From UBA940 sp045613745 (GTDB taxonomy: Bacteria > Bacteroidota > Bacteroidia > Bacteroidales > Rikenellaceae), in contig JAZLBP010000008.1 in the NCBI GenBank assembly GCA_045613745.1, positions 62,001 to 126,000 on the forward strand: 64,000 nucleotides of DNA, read 5' to 3'. Shown piece by piece: positions 9,394 to 17,891 of the stretch. Below the pieces are notes generated by a model. The model had not been told where the DNA came from, ran no database searches, and saw only the letters and a list, made by a program, of their open reading frames with translations. Positions within the stretch are counted from its first letter, which is position 1. Every line of letters starts with the position of its first letter. Made by a program: the position numbers and the translations under genes.

Positions 9394-12066
9394 ATGTTTA
9401 TGAAGACCCGTAAATTTATGTCTTGGATGCTGGCGTTGGCAATGGCTGCCATCACAAGCATCGGTTGTACCAACCCCGAACCCACACCACCCGTACTGGA
9501 CGAGCCTGTTGCCGAGTATGCGCGCCTGAATCTTACCAGCGGCTGTGGTCACAATGCCACAACGGATGACGTTGACGTTACTCGCTCTATTTGGAACGAT
9601 GCAGCAGGTAGCGGCAATATGAGCTTCTCGTGGGAGAATGTGGATATTGATTCCGATAGAACCAGCGAGTTGGCTCTGATTATCTCGGATGGTGAGAAAC
9701 CCATTATGGGTCAATCTTCGCCCGATAGCGAGGAGTCGTACCTCACAACCACATACAGCGGTATGTCGGTTACTCCTTACGAGGGCGATGCTCTTCACGC
9801 ATATTTCCAAACAGTGTATTACTACGACACTGAGGTGATGCAAAACGCAGCATACTGCTATGCTGTTGCTGGTGATGCGCTGATTTCGGACGACGAGGAG
9901 AATGGCAAGCACGTATGCTATATGGAGATGCCTGCTACATTTACACAAACCGCATCACAGGATCCCGCTTTCCTGCGCGATTATATGTATATGTACGCGA
10001 CAACCACCTACAAGGAGAATCGCACCACGCTGGATTTCAAACACATTCCTGCTACCTTCCGTTTTGTAGTCACCAACTCGAAAAACGACGCGATTACACT
10101 CCAAGAGGTATCGGTAAGTTTGACCGACGAATCGGCTGTTGCATCGATGTCGTCAGAGGTGACTTTCGATTGGACTCAAGTGGGTGCTGAGGTGTCGTTT
10201 GATGAGGCTGCTCACAAGAAGATTGCTGTAAACACAGGCAATGGCACTTCGCTGGCAAGTAGCGAGATATACACCGCTTATGCAATGGCTCTGCCTTTGT
10301 CGGACAATAATGCGTTCAAAGGCAAGACTCTTAAAGTGTGCATCAAGCACGATGGCGAGGAGAAAGAAGCATTGCAATTGGCAGGTGATAAACTTGCCGC
10401 TGTCAATGGCGTTGATACCTACAACTGGATTAGCGGAAAGTCTTACACCATCAAGATTAACATCCGCAAAGATGGCTCTGTTTCGGGTGAGATTCTTGAA
10501 GACAATACCATTACTCTTTCGTCGGAGGTTTCGGGCTCCTACACTTTGATGTACGAAGGTGCTGACGGCAAACCCTTGGCGGACTACGCACAAATTTGCC
10601 GCCTGAACATTAAACCTACCGCCACCTACGCAGATTTTATCGATGTGAACGTGGCTCCTCGCGAGGCAAAATCTATCGGTATTTACAACACCGCCGGCGA
10701 GTATCAAGGCACTATCGAACTTGCAGATTTCCGTCCCGACTACACCAGCGATCCTCTGTATAGCTTTGGTCTGTTGTCAGACGTGCACATTGGTCGTTCG
10801 GGAGCCAACGCTGACACTGACTTCGAGCGCGCGCTGAACTTCTTCAATGCCAAAGGCGTAAACCACACCTGCATCTGCGGAGATATCACACAAGACGGTA
10901 CCGAAGCACAACTTGCAACATACGAAGAGATTGCGCTGCAATCGGCAACTCCCGTTTACACCACCTCTGGCAACCACGACGCAACACCCAGCGGTATCAA
11001 TGCCAGCCGTTGGGAGCAATACACAGGTTATCCTCTTGTGTTCGAGCAATCGGTAGAGAAGAATGGCAAGGTTGACCACTTCTTGTTTTTCGGTATGTCG
11101 GTTTGGAACTTCGGAGAAGCCTATTCGATCCAAAGTATGGCGTGGTTGGAGAGCAAACTCGAAGAGTATCGCAACGACAGATGCTTTATCATCACCCACC
11201 TCTTCTTCCCCGACCGCGCAGGTAACCTGAATGATATTTACCCCGAGGGCAACTGGTTGAGAGGCGCACAACTTGCAAAACTCCAAAATCTGTGCGATAG
11301 ATATCTCAATTCGCTTTGGTTTAGCGGTCACTCGCACTGGGAGTGGCAACTTCAAAAATATCAAGACCGAGCCAATATCTACCGCAAATACGAGGGCTTT
11401 ACTCCCGTTTCGGGATGGTGCGTACACGTTCCTTCGTGCGGCGTGCCCATCACCTCGAACGGAGCATCGCGCGAGGATAACACCGCGGGCTCGGAGGGTG
11501 CAATTGTCGAGGTTTATGAGGACCACATCGACATCCTCGGTATAGACTTCAAGAATGGCAAGTATCTGCCTATCGCAACCTATCGCCTCGAAACCGTAGC
11601 CAAAGAGATTCCTGCTTTGGAGACCGATGGTGAAGGTGGCAATGATGACGATACACCCCAAGAGACTCACTACCTCAAAGCAAGCGATTTCGTTGAGAAT
11701 ACAACCAAAACTTTGGGTGCAACCGTGAAGGATGTAGAGGATATGCCCAACTATGTGGAGGTTACCTTTACCAAGAAAAACCAAGGTTTCTATGTGTCGA
11801 ACAGCACCTTTACCGAGGATTCGTCGTGGGTAGAGATTATCTTCGAGGATGTGCAGGCTACCAGCAACGGCGTGAAGATAGACGTTCCTCCTTATGTTGG
11901 TTTCTATAGCGGCGACTATCATATGACCAGCACAGAAGCCGCAGAGGTATTCCACAAGGCAAATGGCGTTTATGATGGCGTTCAGTTCCAGACCTCCAAC
12001 TCGAAATATGGAGATGGACCGCTGCCTTTGGTTCTCCGAATGAAAATCCAGATGATTTTCCACTAG
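9394..12066 (+). CDS. Lipoprotein: fimbrillin-like N-terminus fused to calcineurin-like phosphoesterase
   Basis: 890 residues, an unusual architecture. The signal peptide ends TSIGC (lipidated Cys25). Residues about 35-360 look like a fimbrillin/Mfa-type domain: repeated beta-strand patterns including the family-like LDFKHIPATFRFVVTN and a linker ending in KSYTIKINIRKDG. From about 450 to 720 is a metallophosphoesterase core with its ligands in order: DVH (about 462), GD in CICGDITQ (about 496), GNHD (about 525), THLFF (about 602) and GHSH (about 645). This should bind two metals and cleave phosphodiesters or monoesters outside the cell. A C-terminal beta-rich segment of about 140 residues is not recognised. 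It is divergent from the GH92 gene. The domain calls are good; substrate and role are unknown. Confidence 0.85.
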   Translation: MFMKTRKFMSWMLALAMAAITSIGCTNPEPTPPVLDEPVAEYARLNLTSGCGHNATTDDVDVTRSIWNDAAGSGNMSFSWENVDIDSDRTSELALIISDGEKPIMGQSSPDSEESYLTTTYSGMSVTPYEGDALHAYFQTVYYYDTEVMQNAAYCYAVAGDALISDDEENGKHVCYMEMPATFTQTASQDPAFLRDYMYMYATTTYKENRTTLDFKHIPATFRFVVTNSKNDAITLQEVSVSLTDESAVASMSSEVTFDWTQVGAEVSFDEAAHKKIAVNTGNGTSLASSEIYTAYAMALPLSDNNAFKGKTLKVCIKHDGEEKEALQLAGDKLAAVNGVDTYNWISGKSYTIKINIRKDGSVSGEILEDNTITLSSEVSGSYTLMYEGADGKPLADYAQICRLNIKPTATYADFIDVNVAPREAKSIGIYNTAGEYQGTIELADFRPDYTSDPLYSFGLLSDVHIGRSGANADTDFERALNFFNAKGVNHTCICGDITQDGTEAQLATYEEIALQSATPVYTTSGNHDATPSGINASRWEQYTGYPLVFEQSVEKNGKVDHFLFFGMSVWNFGEAYSIQSMAWLESKLEEYRNDRCFIITHLFFPDRAGNLNDIYPEGNWLRGAQLAKLQNLCDRYLNSLWFSGHSHWEWQLQKYQDRANIYRKYEGFTPVSGWCVHVPSCGVPITSNGASREDNTAGSEGAIVEVYEDHIDILGIDFKNGKYLPIATYRLETVAKEIPALETDGEGGNDDDTPQETHYLKASDFVENTTKTLGATVKDVEDMPNYVEVTFTKKNQGFYVSNSTFTEDSSWVEIIFEDVQATSNGVKIDVPPYVGFYSGDYHMTSTEAAEVFHKANGVYDGVQFQTSNSKYGDGPLPLVLRMKIQMIFH

Positions 12067-12094
12067 GAGCAGGTTTTGCCCATATTCTGAAATT

Positions 12095-12126
12095 AAGGGA
12101 TGTCAGCACTCAAACTGACATCCCTT
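12095..12126 (+). terminator. Terminator of the fimbrillin-like/phosphoesterase gene
   Basis: A perfect 12-bp stem (12095-12106 with 12115-12126), 8-base loop, followed by GTTTTGTG, 28 bases after the stop codon. Confidence 0.8.
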
Positions 12127-12285
12127 GTTTTGTGTTCGTACCTATGGTTGTTTGGCACACTTTTGGCGACGACTATAATGCCGCACGGAGCGGATAGCAA
12201 CGAGGATAAAACCTGCGGGTTTTCGAATAGCTCATTTGGGCAAAAAGTAGTTCTCGCTCAAGTTTGGCATAGGTTTTGTAATTTT

Positions 12286-12393
12286 TCAGGTCAAGGTTTC
12301 TTCATTTATTTAAGTTTGGGTTAGTAGTTTTAGAGGGGCAACCCTCGGGGACGGGCGGTAGTTGAGAAAACTCCCGCCCGATTCTTTTTTTTT
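12286..12393 (+). ncRNA. Small RNA, copy B of the two-copy family
   Basis: The paralogue of copy A (6560-6667), on the opposite strand. It has the same 37-base segment at 12293-12329, then a small hairpin GAGGG/CCCTC (12333-12337 with 12342-12346). The terminator hairpin (12352-12380) has a CGGGCGG/CCGCCCG stem, one mismatch, an AGTT/AACT stem and a GAGAA loop, followed by ATTC and nine T's. The two terminator stems share shape and loop but not sequence, so the base pairing itself is being conserved. The -7 box is imperfect: TAGGTTTTG at 12270-12278 has one extra T, and no -33 box is clear. On the opposite strand the ATG of the shared segment is followed by a stop after four codons, so no protein explains the conservation. 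Confidence 0.6.
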
Positions 12394-12504
12394 GAGAGTT
12401 GGGGTGGGGGATTACTGCATTGCTCATTGAGATTTGTGAGTAGAGTTTAGAGGATTGGCGCGCTGCGCTTGCCCATCCCTTTTGCTCGCCGCGGGGCCCC
12501 TGTG

Positions 12505-12642
12505 AAATCTTCGAGAGAAAGTCGCTGCGCAACTATCTTTTTTGCACAAGGGGCACGCAGTTTGCAAATAAACTTGCGCCTGTGTACCCCTTATACAAAA
12601 AAAAGATGCCAATTTGCATTGGCATCTTTCGCTCGAAGATTT
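12505..12642. repeat. Long imperfect inverted repeat next to tRNA-Ser
   Basis: Two blocks on the left recur inverted on the right. 12505-12521 matches the reverse of 12626-12642 at 16 of 17 bases. 12535-12560 matches the reverse of 12580-12607 except for a two-base gap and four transitions. The centre (12561-12579) is a short loop. The right arm also contains the tRNA terminator hairpin. It looks like an old inverted duplication of the tRNA 3' flank; no mobile-element gene is present. Confidence 0.6.
12602..12629 (-). terminator. Terminator of tRNA-Ser
   Basis: A perfect 12-bp stem (12602-12613 with 12618-12629), loop of four, followed on the minus strand by eight T's. It lies 16 bases beyond the tRNA 3' end. 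Confidence 0.8.
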
Positions 12643-12644
12643 TG

Positions 12645-12729
12645 CGGAAAGAGAGGGATTCGAACCCCCGGAACCTCGCAGTTCAACGGTTTTCAAGACC
12701 GCCGCAATCGACCACTCTGCCATCTTTCC
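12645..12729 (-). tRNA. tRNA-Ser (anticodon UGA)
   Basis: An 85-base class II tRNA. The acceptor stem GGAAAGA (5' end at 12729) pairs with TCTTTCC, with G as discriminator base. The anticodon TGA is in GGTCTTGAAAACC (12693-12695). It has the long variable arm typical of serine and leucine tRNAs and the T-arm GGGGGTTCGAATCCCTC. The CCA end is not encoded. It reads UCN serine codons. Confidence 0.95.
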
Positions 12730-12784
12730 AAGCGCAAAAGTAGTATATTTTTTACATTTACCAAAATTAAAGCATAAAAAGATA

Positions 12785-12814
12785 CGAGAGAACGCCTAAT
12801 AGGGAGTTCTCTCG
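12785..12814 (-). terminator. Terminator of the BACON-like lipoprotein gene
   Basis: A 9-bp stem CGAGAGAAC/GTTCTCTCG (12785-12793 with 12806-12814), followed on the minus strand by TATCTTTTT, 23 bases after the stop codon. Confidence 0.7.
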
Positions 12815-12836
12815 CATACAGAATATAACTACCGCT

Positions 12837-13274
12837 TTACTCTGCTTGGGGCAAAGTGGGGAGTTGGGTGATTTTGACTTTGTCGGTTACGCTGAAACTG
12901 CGAATTGTGATGGTCGCCTCGCGCTCGACACCCGAAGTGTTGGGCGCGCACTCAATGGCGATACCTTCGCGGAACGAGGGCAGTTCGCGAGTCATGGGGT
13001 AGTCGCGGATAACCTCGTTGATGGTAATCCAGCCGGTTGCGGGGACGAGGTTTCCAGTGGTTTGGTCAGTCGTCCACTCGTAGTAATCCTCGCGGTAGTC
13101 AACATCCACATCGTCAATGCCGGTCGAGTTTACGGGGATAGTGATTTGGCCACCCTCGGCCGACACAGTGTAGCTGTGTTGCTCGGCCTCAACCGAGGGA
13201 GTGTCTGTGATTTTGCAGTTTGTGAAGCTGGTGGCAACAACCACAGCCAACACGATTTTCAGGAGTTGTTTCAT
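12837..13274 (-). CDS. Small lipoprotein with BACON-like domain
   Basis: 145 residues. A signal peptide ends in TSFTNC (lipidated Cys20). The mature protein is a single beta-sandwich: SYTVSAEGGQITIPVNST near the start, GWITI in the middle and VEREATITIRS plus KVKITQ at the end. These are the recurring features of BACON domains (Bacteroidetes-associated, often carbohydrate-binding or spacer modules). With one domain and an anchor it is probably a cell-surface binding or accessory protein. It stands alone between terminators. Its promoter contains a run of nine G's in the spacer (13303-13336), so expression may switch on and off. The ligand is unknown. Confidence 0.75.
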   Translation of the reverse strand: MKQLLKIVLAVVVATSFTNCKITDTPSVEAEQHSYTVSAEGGQITIPVNSTGIDDVDVDYREDYYEWTTDQTTGNLVPATGWITINEVIRDYPMTRELPSFREGIAIECAPNTSGVEREATITIRSFSVTDKVKITQLPTLPQAE

Positions 13275-13302
13275 ACTTTTGTTAAGTGTTTGATTCAGAG
13301 TG

Positions 13303-13336
13303 CAAATATAGCCCCCCCCCTAGCATAATATCCAAA
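13303..13336 (-). promoter_or_regulatory. Promoter with G9 tract in the spacer (possible phase-variable switch)
   Basis: On the minus strand TTTG (13333-13336) and TATATTTG (13303-13310) are separated by 22 bases, of which nine are consecutive G's (13312-13320). The best promoters in this window have 19-20 base spacers, so loss of two or three G's by slippage would give the preferred spacing. It drives the BACON-like lipoprotein gene. Confidence 0.6.
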
Positions 13337-13366
13337 TTTTGCAATACTTTTTTTCAAAAAAGTGCA

Positions 13367-14014
13367 TTAAATTTCGATTAATTGGTGTTTTATTGCGTAA
13401 AAAACGAGGTTTGCGGTGTTGCGGCAACCCGTTTTTTGCAGGATGTTGGCGCGGTGCTTGTCAACGGTGCGTTTGGAGATGAACAGCTTGTCGGCAATCT
13501 CCTGATTCGACAATCCGCGACACACCTCAATAAGCACTTCGGTTTCGCGGTCGGACAGCGCCTCGGTGTCGTTGCCCACTGCGGGTTGCAACTGCTCGAC
13601 CAGCGTACGCAACAGCTCCTCCGAAAAGAAACTGCCACCCTCGAACACTGCGCGTATAGCCTCCACAACCTCGCTCAACTCGCTACTTTTCAGCAGAAAA
13701 CCTTTGGCACCTGCGGCTACCATCTCGAAATAGTATTCGCGGTCGCCGTGCATCGACAGCGCCACCACACAGATGTTGGGGTATTGCTCCGTAACTCGTC
13801 GCGTGGCCTCCATACCATTCATTTCGGGCATATCGAGGTCCATCAGGATGACATCAACGGGTGTGTCCACAAGCTTGTTCAGCAGCGTGACACCATTATC
13901 GGCCTGCAACACAACTTTTATACCCTGCTGCAAGTCCAACAGACGCACCAATCCCTCGCGGAATAGTTGGTGGTCCTCCACCACAGCCACTCGTATATTA
14001 TTTGTTTCGCTCAT
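13367..14014 (-). CDS. NarL/FixJ-type response regulator
   Basis: 215 residues, partner of the kinase encoded just upstream (7-base gap). The receiver domain (about 6-125) has the acidic pair in VVEDHQ, phospho-acceptor Asp59 in VILMDLDMPEMNG, a Ser in the switch position and the conserved Lys in FLLKSS. The C-terminal LuxR-type helix-turn-helix (about 150-210) reads LSDRETEVLIEVCRGLSNQEI then SKRTVDKHRANI. It binds DNA as a phosphorylation-dependent dimer; targets are not visible. It is the last gene of a run that starts at bamD. No clear terminator follows. Confidence 0.92.
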   Translation of the reverse strand: MSETNNIRVAVVEDHQLFREGLVRLLDLQQGIKVVLQADNGVTLLNKLVDTPVDVILMDLDMPEMNGMEATRRVTEQYPNICVVALSMHGDREYYFEMVAAGAKGFLLKSSELSEVVEAIRAVFEGGSFFSEELLRTLVEQLQPAVGNDTEALSDRETEVLIEVCRGLSNQEIADKLFISKRTVDKHRANILQKTGCRNTANLVFYAIKHQLIEI

Positions 14015-14021
14015 AATTTTA

Positions 14022-14966
14022 TTAAAGATTAATTATCACCACTGCGGTCATACCATTGCCTGGCGAGCTATCGAGGTTGAGAGTGCCGTTCAGCGAACTA
14101 ACCCTCGACGAGATGTTCGACAGACCCATACCCGAATAGGTGGTTGCGGGACAGAATCCGCGGCCGTTGTCGAAGTACTCCATAGTGATAGCTTCGTCCG
14201 TAGCGTTGAGTTTGATACCGATGCGCGAGCAACCCGAATGGCGCAGACTGTTACCCACAAGTTCGCACACCACGCGATATAGGATAACTTCGATGTCGGT
14301 GTCGAAACGGCGCGAGCCAATCGTCGATTTATATTCGATTGCCACCTTATTGATGGTTGCAATCTTGGCGGCGAAGTTGCTGATACCCTTATCAAGGCCG
14401 AACTCGTTGAGAACGTGCGGACTGAGGTTGTTCGATATTTCGCGCAGTGAGCGCACAGCCTCCTCGATAACTTGTGTTGTGCCGCTCAGAATCTCGCGGT
14501 CGCTATCCGAGAGTTTAGCCTTGTCGATTACCGACAGCGACATCTTGGCCGACGACAATAGCGGGCCCAAGCCGTCGTGCAACTCCTTGGAGAAACGGAT
14601 GCGCTCCTTCTCCTCGGTGCGCAATACGGTTGACAGAATTCGTTTGTTGGTGAGTTGTTTCTGGAAGTTGATGCGGTCGATATACATCACGAGTTTGCGG
14701 GCATAATAGACACCTACGCACAAGAATATCGACACAGCGAATGTGAGCCACGTACAAGCCAGTGCAAGTCCGGGATAGGCCACCTCTGACACAAGGCGGC
14801 TCGAAATGATGAAACGCAGGGCGGCAAGTGCTGCAAGCGAGAGCAGCGCGATGACCACCATAATCCAAATCACATTGTATTTGGTCTCTTTGATGAGTGA
14901 GATACCACCGATACTTGCTATAAGCAGCAGTGTGATGGCGATAATCAGAAGAACTTGAACTACCAT
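14022..14966 (-). CDS. NarX/LiaS-type sensor histidine kinase (HisKA_3)
   Basis: 314 residues. Three hydrophobic segments fill about residues 3-90, with almost no periplasmic loop, so the sensor is probably within the membrane. A coiled linker leads to the HisKA_3 phosphorylation site ERIRFSKELHDGLGPLLS, with His130. The HATPase domain follows, with its N-box at ELVGNSLRHSG and the glycine box FDNGRGFCPATTYSGMGLSN. It should phosphorylate the NarL-type regulator encoded next. It lies 57 bases after recN on the same strand and may be read through from that operon. Confidence 0.9.
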   Translation of the reverse strand: MVVQVLLIIAITLLLIASIGGISLIKETKYNVIWIMVVIALLSLAALAALRFIISSRLVSEVAYPGLALACTWLTFAVSIFLCVGVYYARKLVMYIDRINFQKQLTNKRILSTVLRTEEKERIRFSKELHDGLGPLLSSAKMSLSVIDKAKLSDSDREILSGTTQVIEEAVRSLREISNNLSPHVLNEFGLDKGISNFAAKIATINKVAIEYKSTIGSRRFDTDIEVILYRVVCELVGNSLRHSGCSRIGIKLNATDEAITMEYFDNGRGFCPATTYSGMGLSNISSRVSSLNGTLNLDSSPGNGMTAVVIINL

Positions 14967-15023
14967 AGCGTTTCGTTTTTTGATTTAGTTACTTCTTCCA
15001 ACCCCCTTGCGCCTCGGCTGTGA

Positions 15024-16670
15024 TTATTTCGAGCCAAGCAGTTGTCGGGCTTGCTCCATAGCGGCGTCTGTAATGGTCGAACCACTGAGCATTGCTGCGA
15101 TGTGTTGCACGCGCTCGTCAGCTGTGAGCTTGCGGATGTGGCTCGCACCATCGGTTTTGTAAACCAACAGATGGCACTCGCCCTTGGATGCAACTTGGGG
15201 TAGGTGAGTGATGTTGATAACCTGCATACCTTGTCCCATTTCGGCAACAATTTCGCCCATCGAATCGGCTACGCGGCCCGACACACCTGTGTCAATCTCG
15301 TCGAAGATGATGGTGGGCAGTCCTGCGCGGCTTGCCATCAACGCTTTGAGTGTCAGCATAACACGCGAAATCTCACCACCCGAAGCGATGCGATCTATAC
15401 TGCGTGGTGCCATACCCTTGTTGGCGCTGAACAGGAACTCAACGTTGTCGGCACCGCTGGCACACAGCTCACTCAAAGGCTCAATCGAAACATCAAAAAC
15501 AGCATTCTCGATGCCCAGTTTTTGCAACATTTCGACCACACTTTTCGAAATTACGGGGGCGGCACCTTGGCGGCCTTTGGTGATACGTTCTGCAAGTTTT
15601 GTGCAACGCACTTTGGTCTGCTCGATTTCGCGCTCCATTCGTGCGGTGTTCTCGCTCGACAGATTCATCGCCTCCAATTTGGCGCGGTACTCCTCTTGCA
15701 GTGCAAGCAACTCGGTTACGCTTGTTACACGATGTTTTTGTTGCAGGTCATAGATTGTGTTGATGCGAGAGCTCACTGTCTCCAAGCGAGCCTCGTCGGT
15801 ACCAATGCCATCGACCATATCGCCCAACTCGGCTGCAATGTCGCGCAGCTCGATGTAGGCACTTTGCAGGCGTTCGGCAAGAGGTGCGGTGCGGGGATAG
15901 ATGTCGGTCACTTTGGTCAGCTCCGACGCCATAGTTTTGATGCGGACAAGGGCTCCCGTTTGCTCCTCATCCAGCGATGCCAATGCACCACCAACAGCCT
16001 CGCCGATGCGGTCGGCGTTGGTCAGCATTGCATACTCCTCTTCCAATTCGGCTTGCTCGCCCTCCTTCAGTTTGGCGGCGCTCAACTCCTCGAATTGGAA
16101 CGAGATATAGTCATATTGTTTGCGATTAGCCTCTACCTCGCGTGTCATCTCGGCCAACTCTCTGCGCAGGGCACCCAAGCGGGCGTACTCGGCAGCATAT
16201 TCGGCAACCAACTCCTGCTGTGCCGCCACTCCGTCCACAATATCTAGGCGGAACGAGTCGTCCTTAATAAGCAGGTTGCGGTGTTGAGAGTGAATGTCGA
16301 TAAGGCGTTCGCCCAACTCTCGCAATACGCTCAACTGCACGGGCATATCGCCAATGAAGGCTCTGCTTTTGCCCGAGGCCGTAATTACGCGGCGGATGGA
16401 AATCTGCTCCTCCCACTCCAAGTCGTTCTCCTCGAACCACTCTTCGAAGGCATTGCGGTCGATTTCGAACACACCCTCCACAGTACAACTGCGACTCGCA
16501 TCGCGTTGCACACCGCTCTCACTTTTGCCACCCAGCAGCAAACCCAGCGCACCAAGCAGAATGGATTTACCCGCACCCGTCTCACCCGTGATGATATTCA
16601 GACCACGGTTGAAATCGATTTCGAGGCTCTCGATGAGGGCGTAATTTTCGACCTTTAATTGTTGCAGCAT
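15024..16670 (-). CDS. recN: DNA repair protein RecN
   Basis: An SMC-like ATPase that acts early at double-strand breaks, helping to hold ends or sister chromatids together for RecA-dependent repair. 548 residues, full length. The N-terminal Walker A half is GETGAGKSILLGALGLLLGG (near residue 30). Two coiled-coil stretches (about 150-230 and 300-350) flank a short middle region. The C-terminal half has the ABC signature IASGGEISRVMLTLKAL and Walker B PTIIFDEIDTGVSG. In many Bacteroidetes recN follows coaBC, as it does here with an 18-base gap. Confidence 0.96.
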   Translation of the reverse strand: MLQQLKVENYALIESLEIDFNRGLNIITGETGAGKSILLGALGLLLGGKSESGVQRDASRSCTVEGVFEIDRNAFEEWFEENDLEWEEQISIRRVITASGKSRAFIGDMPVQLSVLRELGERLIDIHSQHRNLLIKDDSFRLDIVDGVAAQQELVAEYAAEYARLGALRRELAEMTREVEANRKQYDYISFQFEELSAAKLKEGEQAELEEEYAMLTNADRIGEAVGGALASLDEEQTGALVRIKTMASELTKVTDIYPRTAPLAERLQSAYIELRDIAAELGDMVDGIGTDEARLETVSSRINTIYDLQQKHRVTSVTELLALQEEYRAKLEAMNLSSENTARMEREIEQTKVRCTKLAERITKGRQGAAPVISKSVVEMLQKLGIENAVFDVSIEPLSELCASGADNVEFLFSANKGMAPRSIDRIASGGEISRVMLTLKALMASRAGLPTIIFDEIDTGVSGRVADSMGEIVAEMGQGMQVINITHLPQVASKGECHLLVYKTDGASHIRKLTADERVQHIAAMLSGSTITDAAMEQARQLLGSK

Positions 16671-16688
16671 TGCGTTCTTAACTCCTTT

Positions 16689-17885
16689 TTATCGGTTGTT
16701 TAGGATTTGTTCGATTTGGTCAGCGATTCGTGCAGCGACTTGTGACTTGCTCTCCAAGGGGAACGATTGCTCGCCATCGCGGCTGACGAAGGTTACCTTG
16801 TTAGTGTCGCCACCAAAGCAAGCACCCTTATCCTTCAACGAGTTCAGCACTACGAAGTCCAAGTTCTTGCGAGTGAGTTTACCCTCGGCATTAGCCATTT
16901 CGTTGTCGGTTTCGAGCGCAAAGCCTACCAATACGCGGTTCTCTTTACGCGAACCCAACTCGGCTGCAATGTCGCGAGTACGACGCAGGCGGATGCACAT
17001 ATCGTCGTCGCTCTTCTTGATTTTAGTGTCGCTGACAACCTCGGGGGTGTAGTCGGCAACTGCGGCACACATCACACCGATGTCGGCGCCGTTCCACTCC
17101 TTCGAGCAGGCCTCGTACATATCGTCGGCACTCACAACGTCAATTCGCTCCACGCCTTTGGGGTAGGGGAGTTGTGTGCGTCCGCTGACAAGTCTAACCT
17201 CGGCACCGCGGGCAGCCAACTCTTCGGCAATGGCATAGCCCATCTTGCCTGTCGAGTGGTTGGTGATATAGCGCACGGGGTCAATCGCCTCGATGGTAGC
17301 ACCAGCCGTAACCAAAGCTCGTTTGCCGGCCAGAGTCTGATTGCGTGCAAACATACCCTCGATGAACTCCACGATTACTTCGGGCTCGGCCATTCGACCC
17401 TTGCCACTCAAACCGCTTGCAAGCTCACCAGATTCGGCTTCAATGATACCCACACCGCGGTTGGCCAGTGTTTGGATGTTCAGTTGTGTGGCTTGGTGAG
17501 CCATCATATCGAGGTCCATTGCGGGCGCAACTGCCACAGGGCAACGTGCCGACAGATAGGTGGTAAGCAACAGCGAATCACCTATTCCGCACGCCATTTT
17601 GGCGATGGTATTGGCGGTTGCGGGAGCGATAATCATAGCATCAGCCCAGCAACCCAAATCGATGTGGCTGTTCCACGCGCCGTTCTCGGGGTTGAAGTTC
17701 TCAACCAGAATCGGACGTTTCGACAGCGTGGCCATCGTAAGCGGAGTGATGAACTCCTTGGCAGCAGGGGTCATAAGCACCTGAACCTCGGCACCACGAC
17801 GTACCAATAAACGAACAAGCACTGCCGCCTTATAAGCGGCAATGCCTCCCGTAATACCTATTATAATATGTTTGCCTGACAGCAT
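16689..17885 (-). CDS. coaBC: Bifunctional phosphopantothenoylcysteine decarboxylase / phosphopantothenate-cysteine ligase
   Basis: Makes 4'-phosphopantetheine from phosphopantothenate and cysteine in coenzyme A synthesis. 398 residues. The N-terminal CoaC flavodoxin-like domain (about 1-180) begins GKHIIIGITGGIAAYKA and contains the FMN/active-site stretches APATANTIAKMACGIGD and VAPAMDLDMM. The C-terminal CoaB domain (about 186-398) has ALVTAGATIEAIDPVRYITN, the NHSTGKMG nucleotide loop and the KIKKS motif. It sits between the omega-subunit gene and recN, a standard Bacteroidetes order. No anomalies were seen. Confidence 0.96.
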   Translation of the reverse strand: MLSGKHIIIGITGGIAAYKAAVLVRLLVRRGAEVQVLMTPAAKEFITPLTMATLSKRPILVENFNPENGAWNSHIDLGCWADAMIIAPATANTIAKMACGIGDSLLLTTYLSARCPVAVAPAMDLDMMAHQATQLNIQTLANRGVGIIEAESGELASGLSGKGRMAEPEVIVEFIEGMFARNQTLAGKRALVTAGATIEAIDPVRYITNHSTGKMGYAIAEELAARGAEVRLVSGRTQLPYPKGVERIDVVSADDMYEACSKEWNGADIGVMCAAVADYTPEVVSDTKIKKSDDDMCIRLRRTRDIAAELGSRKENRVLVGFALETDNEMANAEGKLTRKNLDFVVLNSLKDKGACFGGDTNKVTFVSRDGEQSFPLESKSQVAARIADQIEQILNNR

Positions 17886-17891
17886 AACGTC

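Noticed and set aside
11990..12110. Possible frameshift at the end of the fimbrillin-like/phosphoesterase gene
   Set aside because: A neighbouring frame stays open slightly past the stop, but nothing in it is recognisable, and a good terminator follows the annotated stop at 28 bases. A natural end is simpler.
12424..12723. 99-codon minus-strand frame and a 102-codon plus-strand frame
   Set aside because: Both run through tRNA-Ser and its terminator; the product has no family features.
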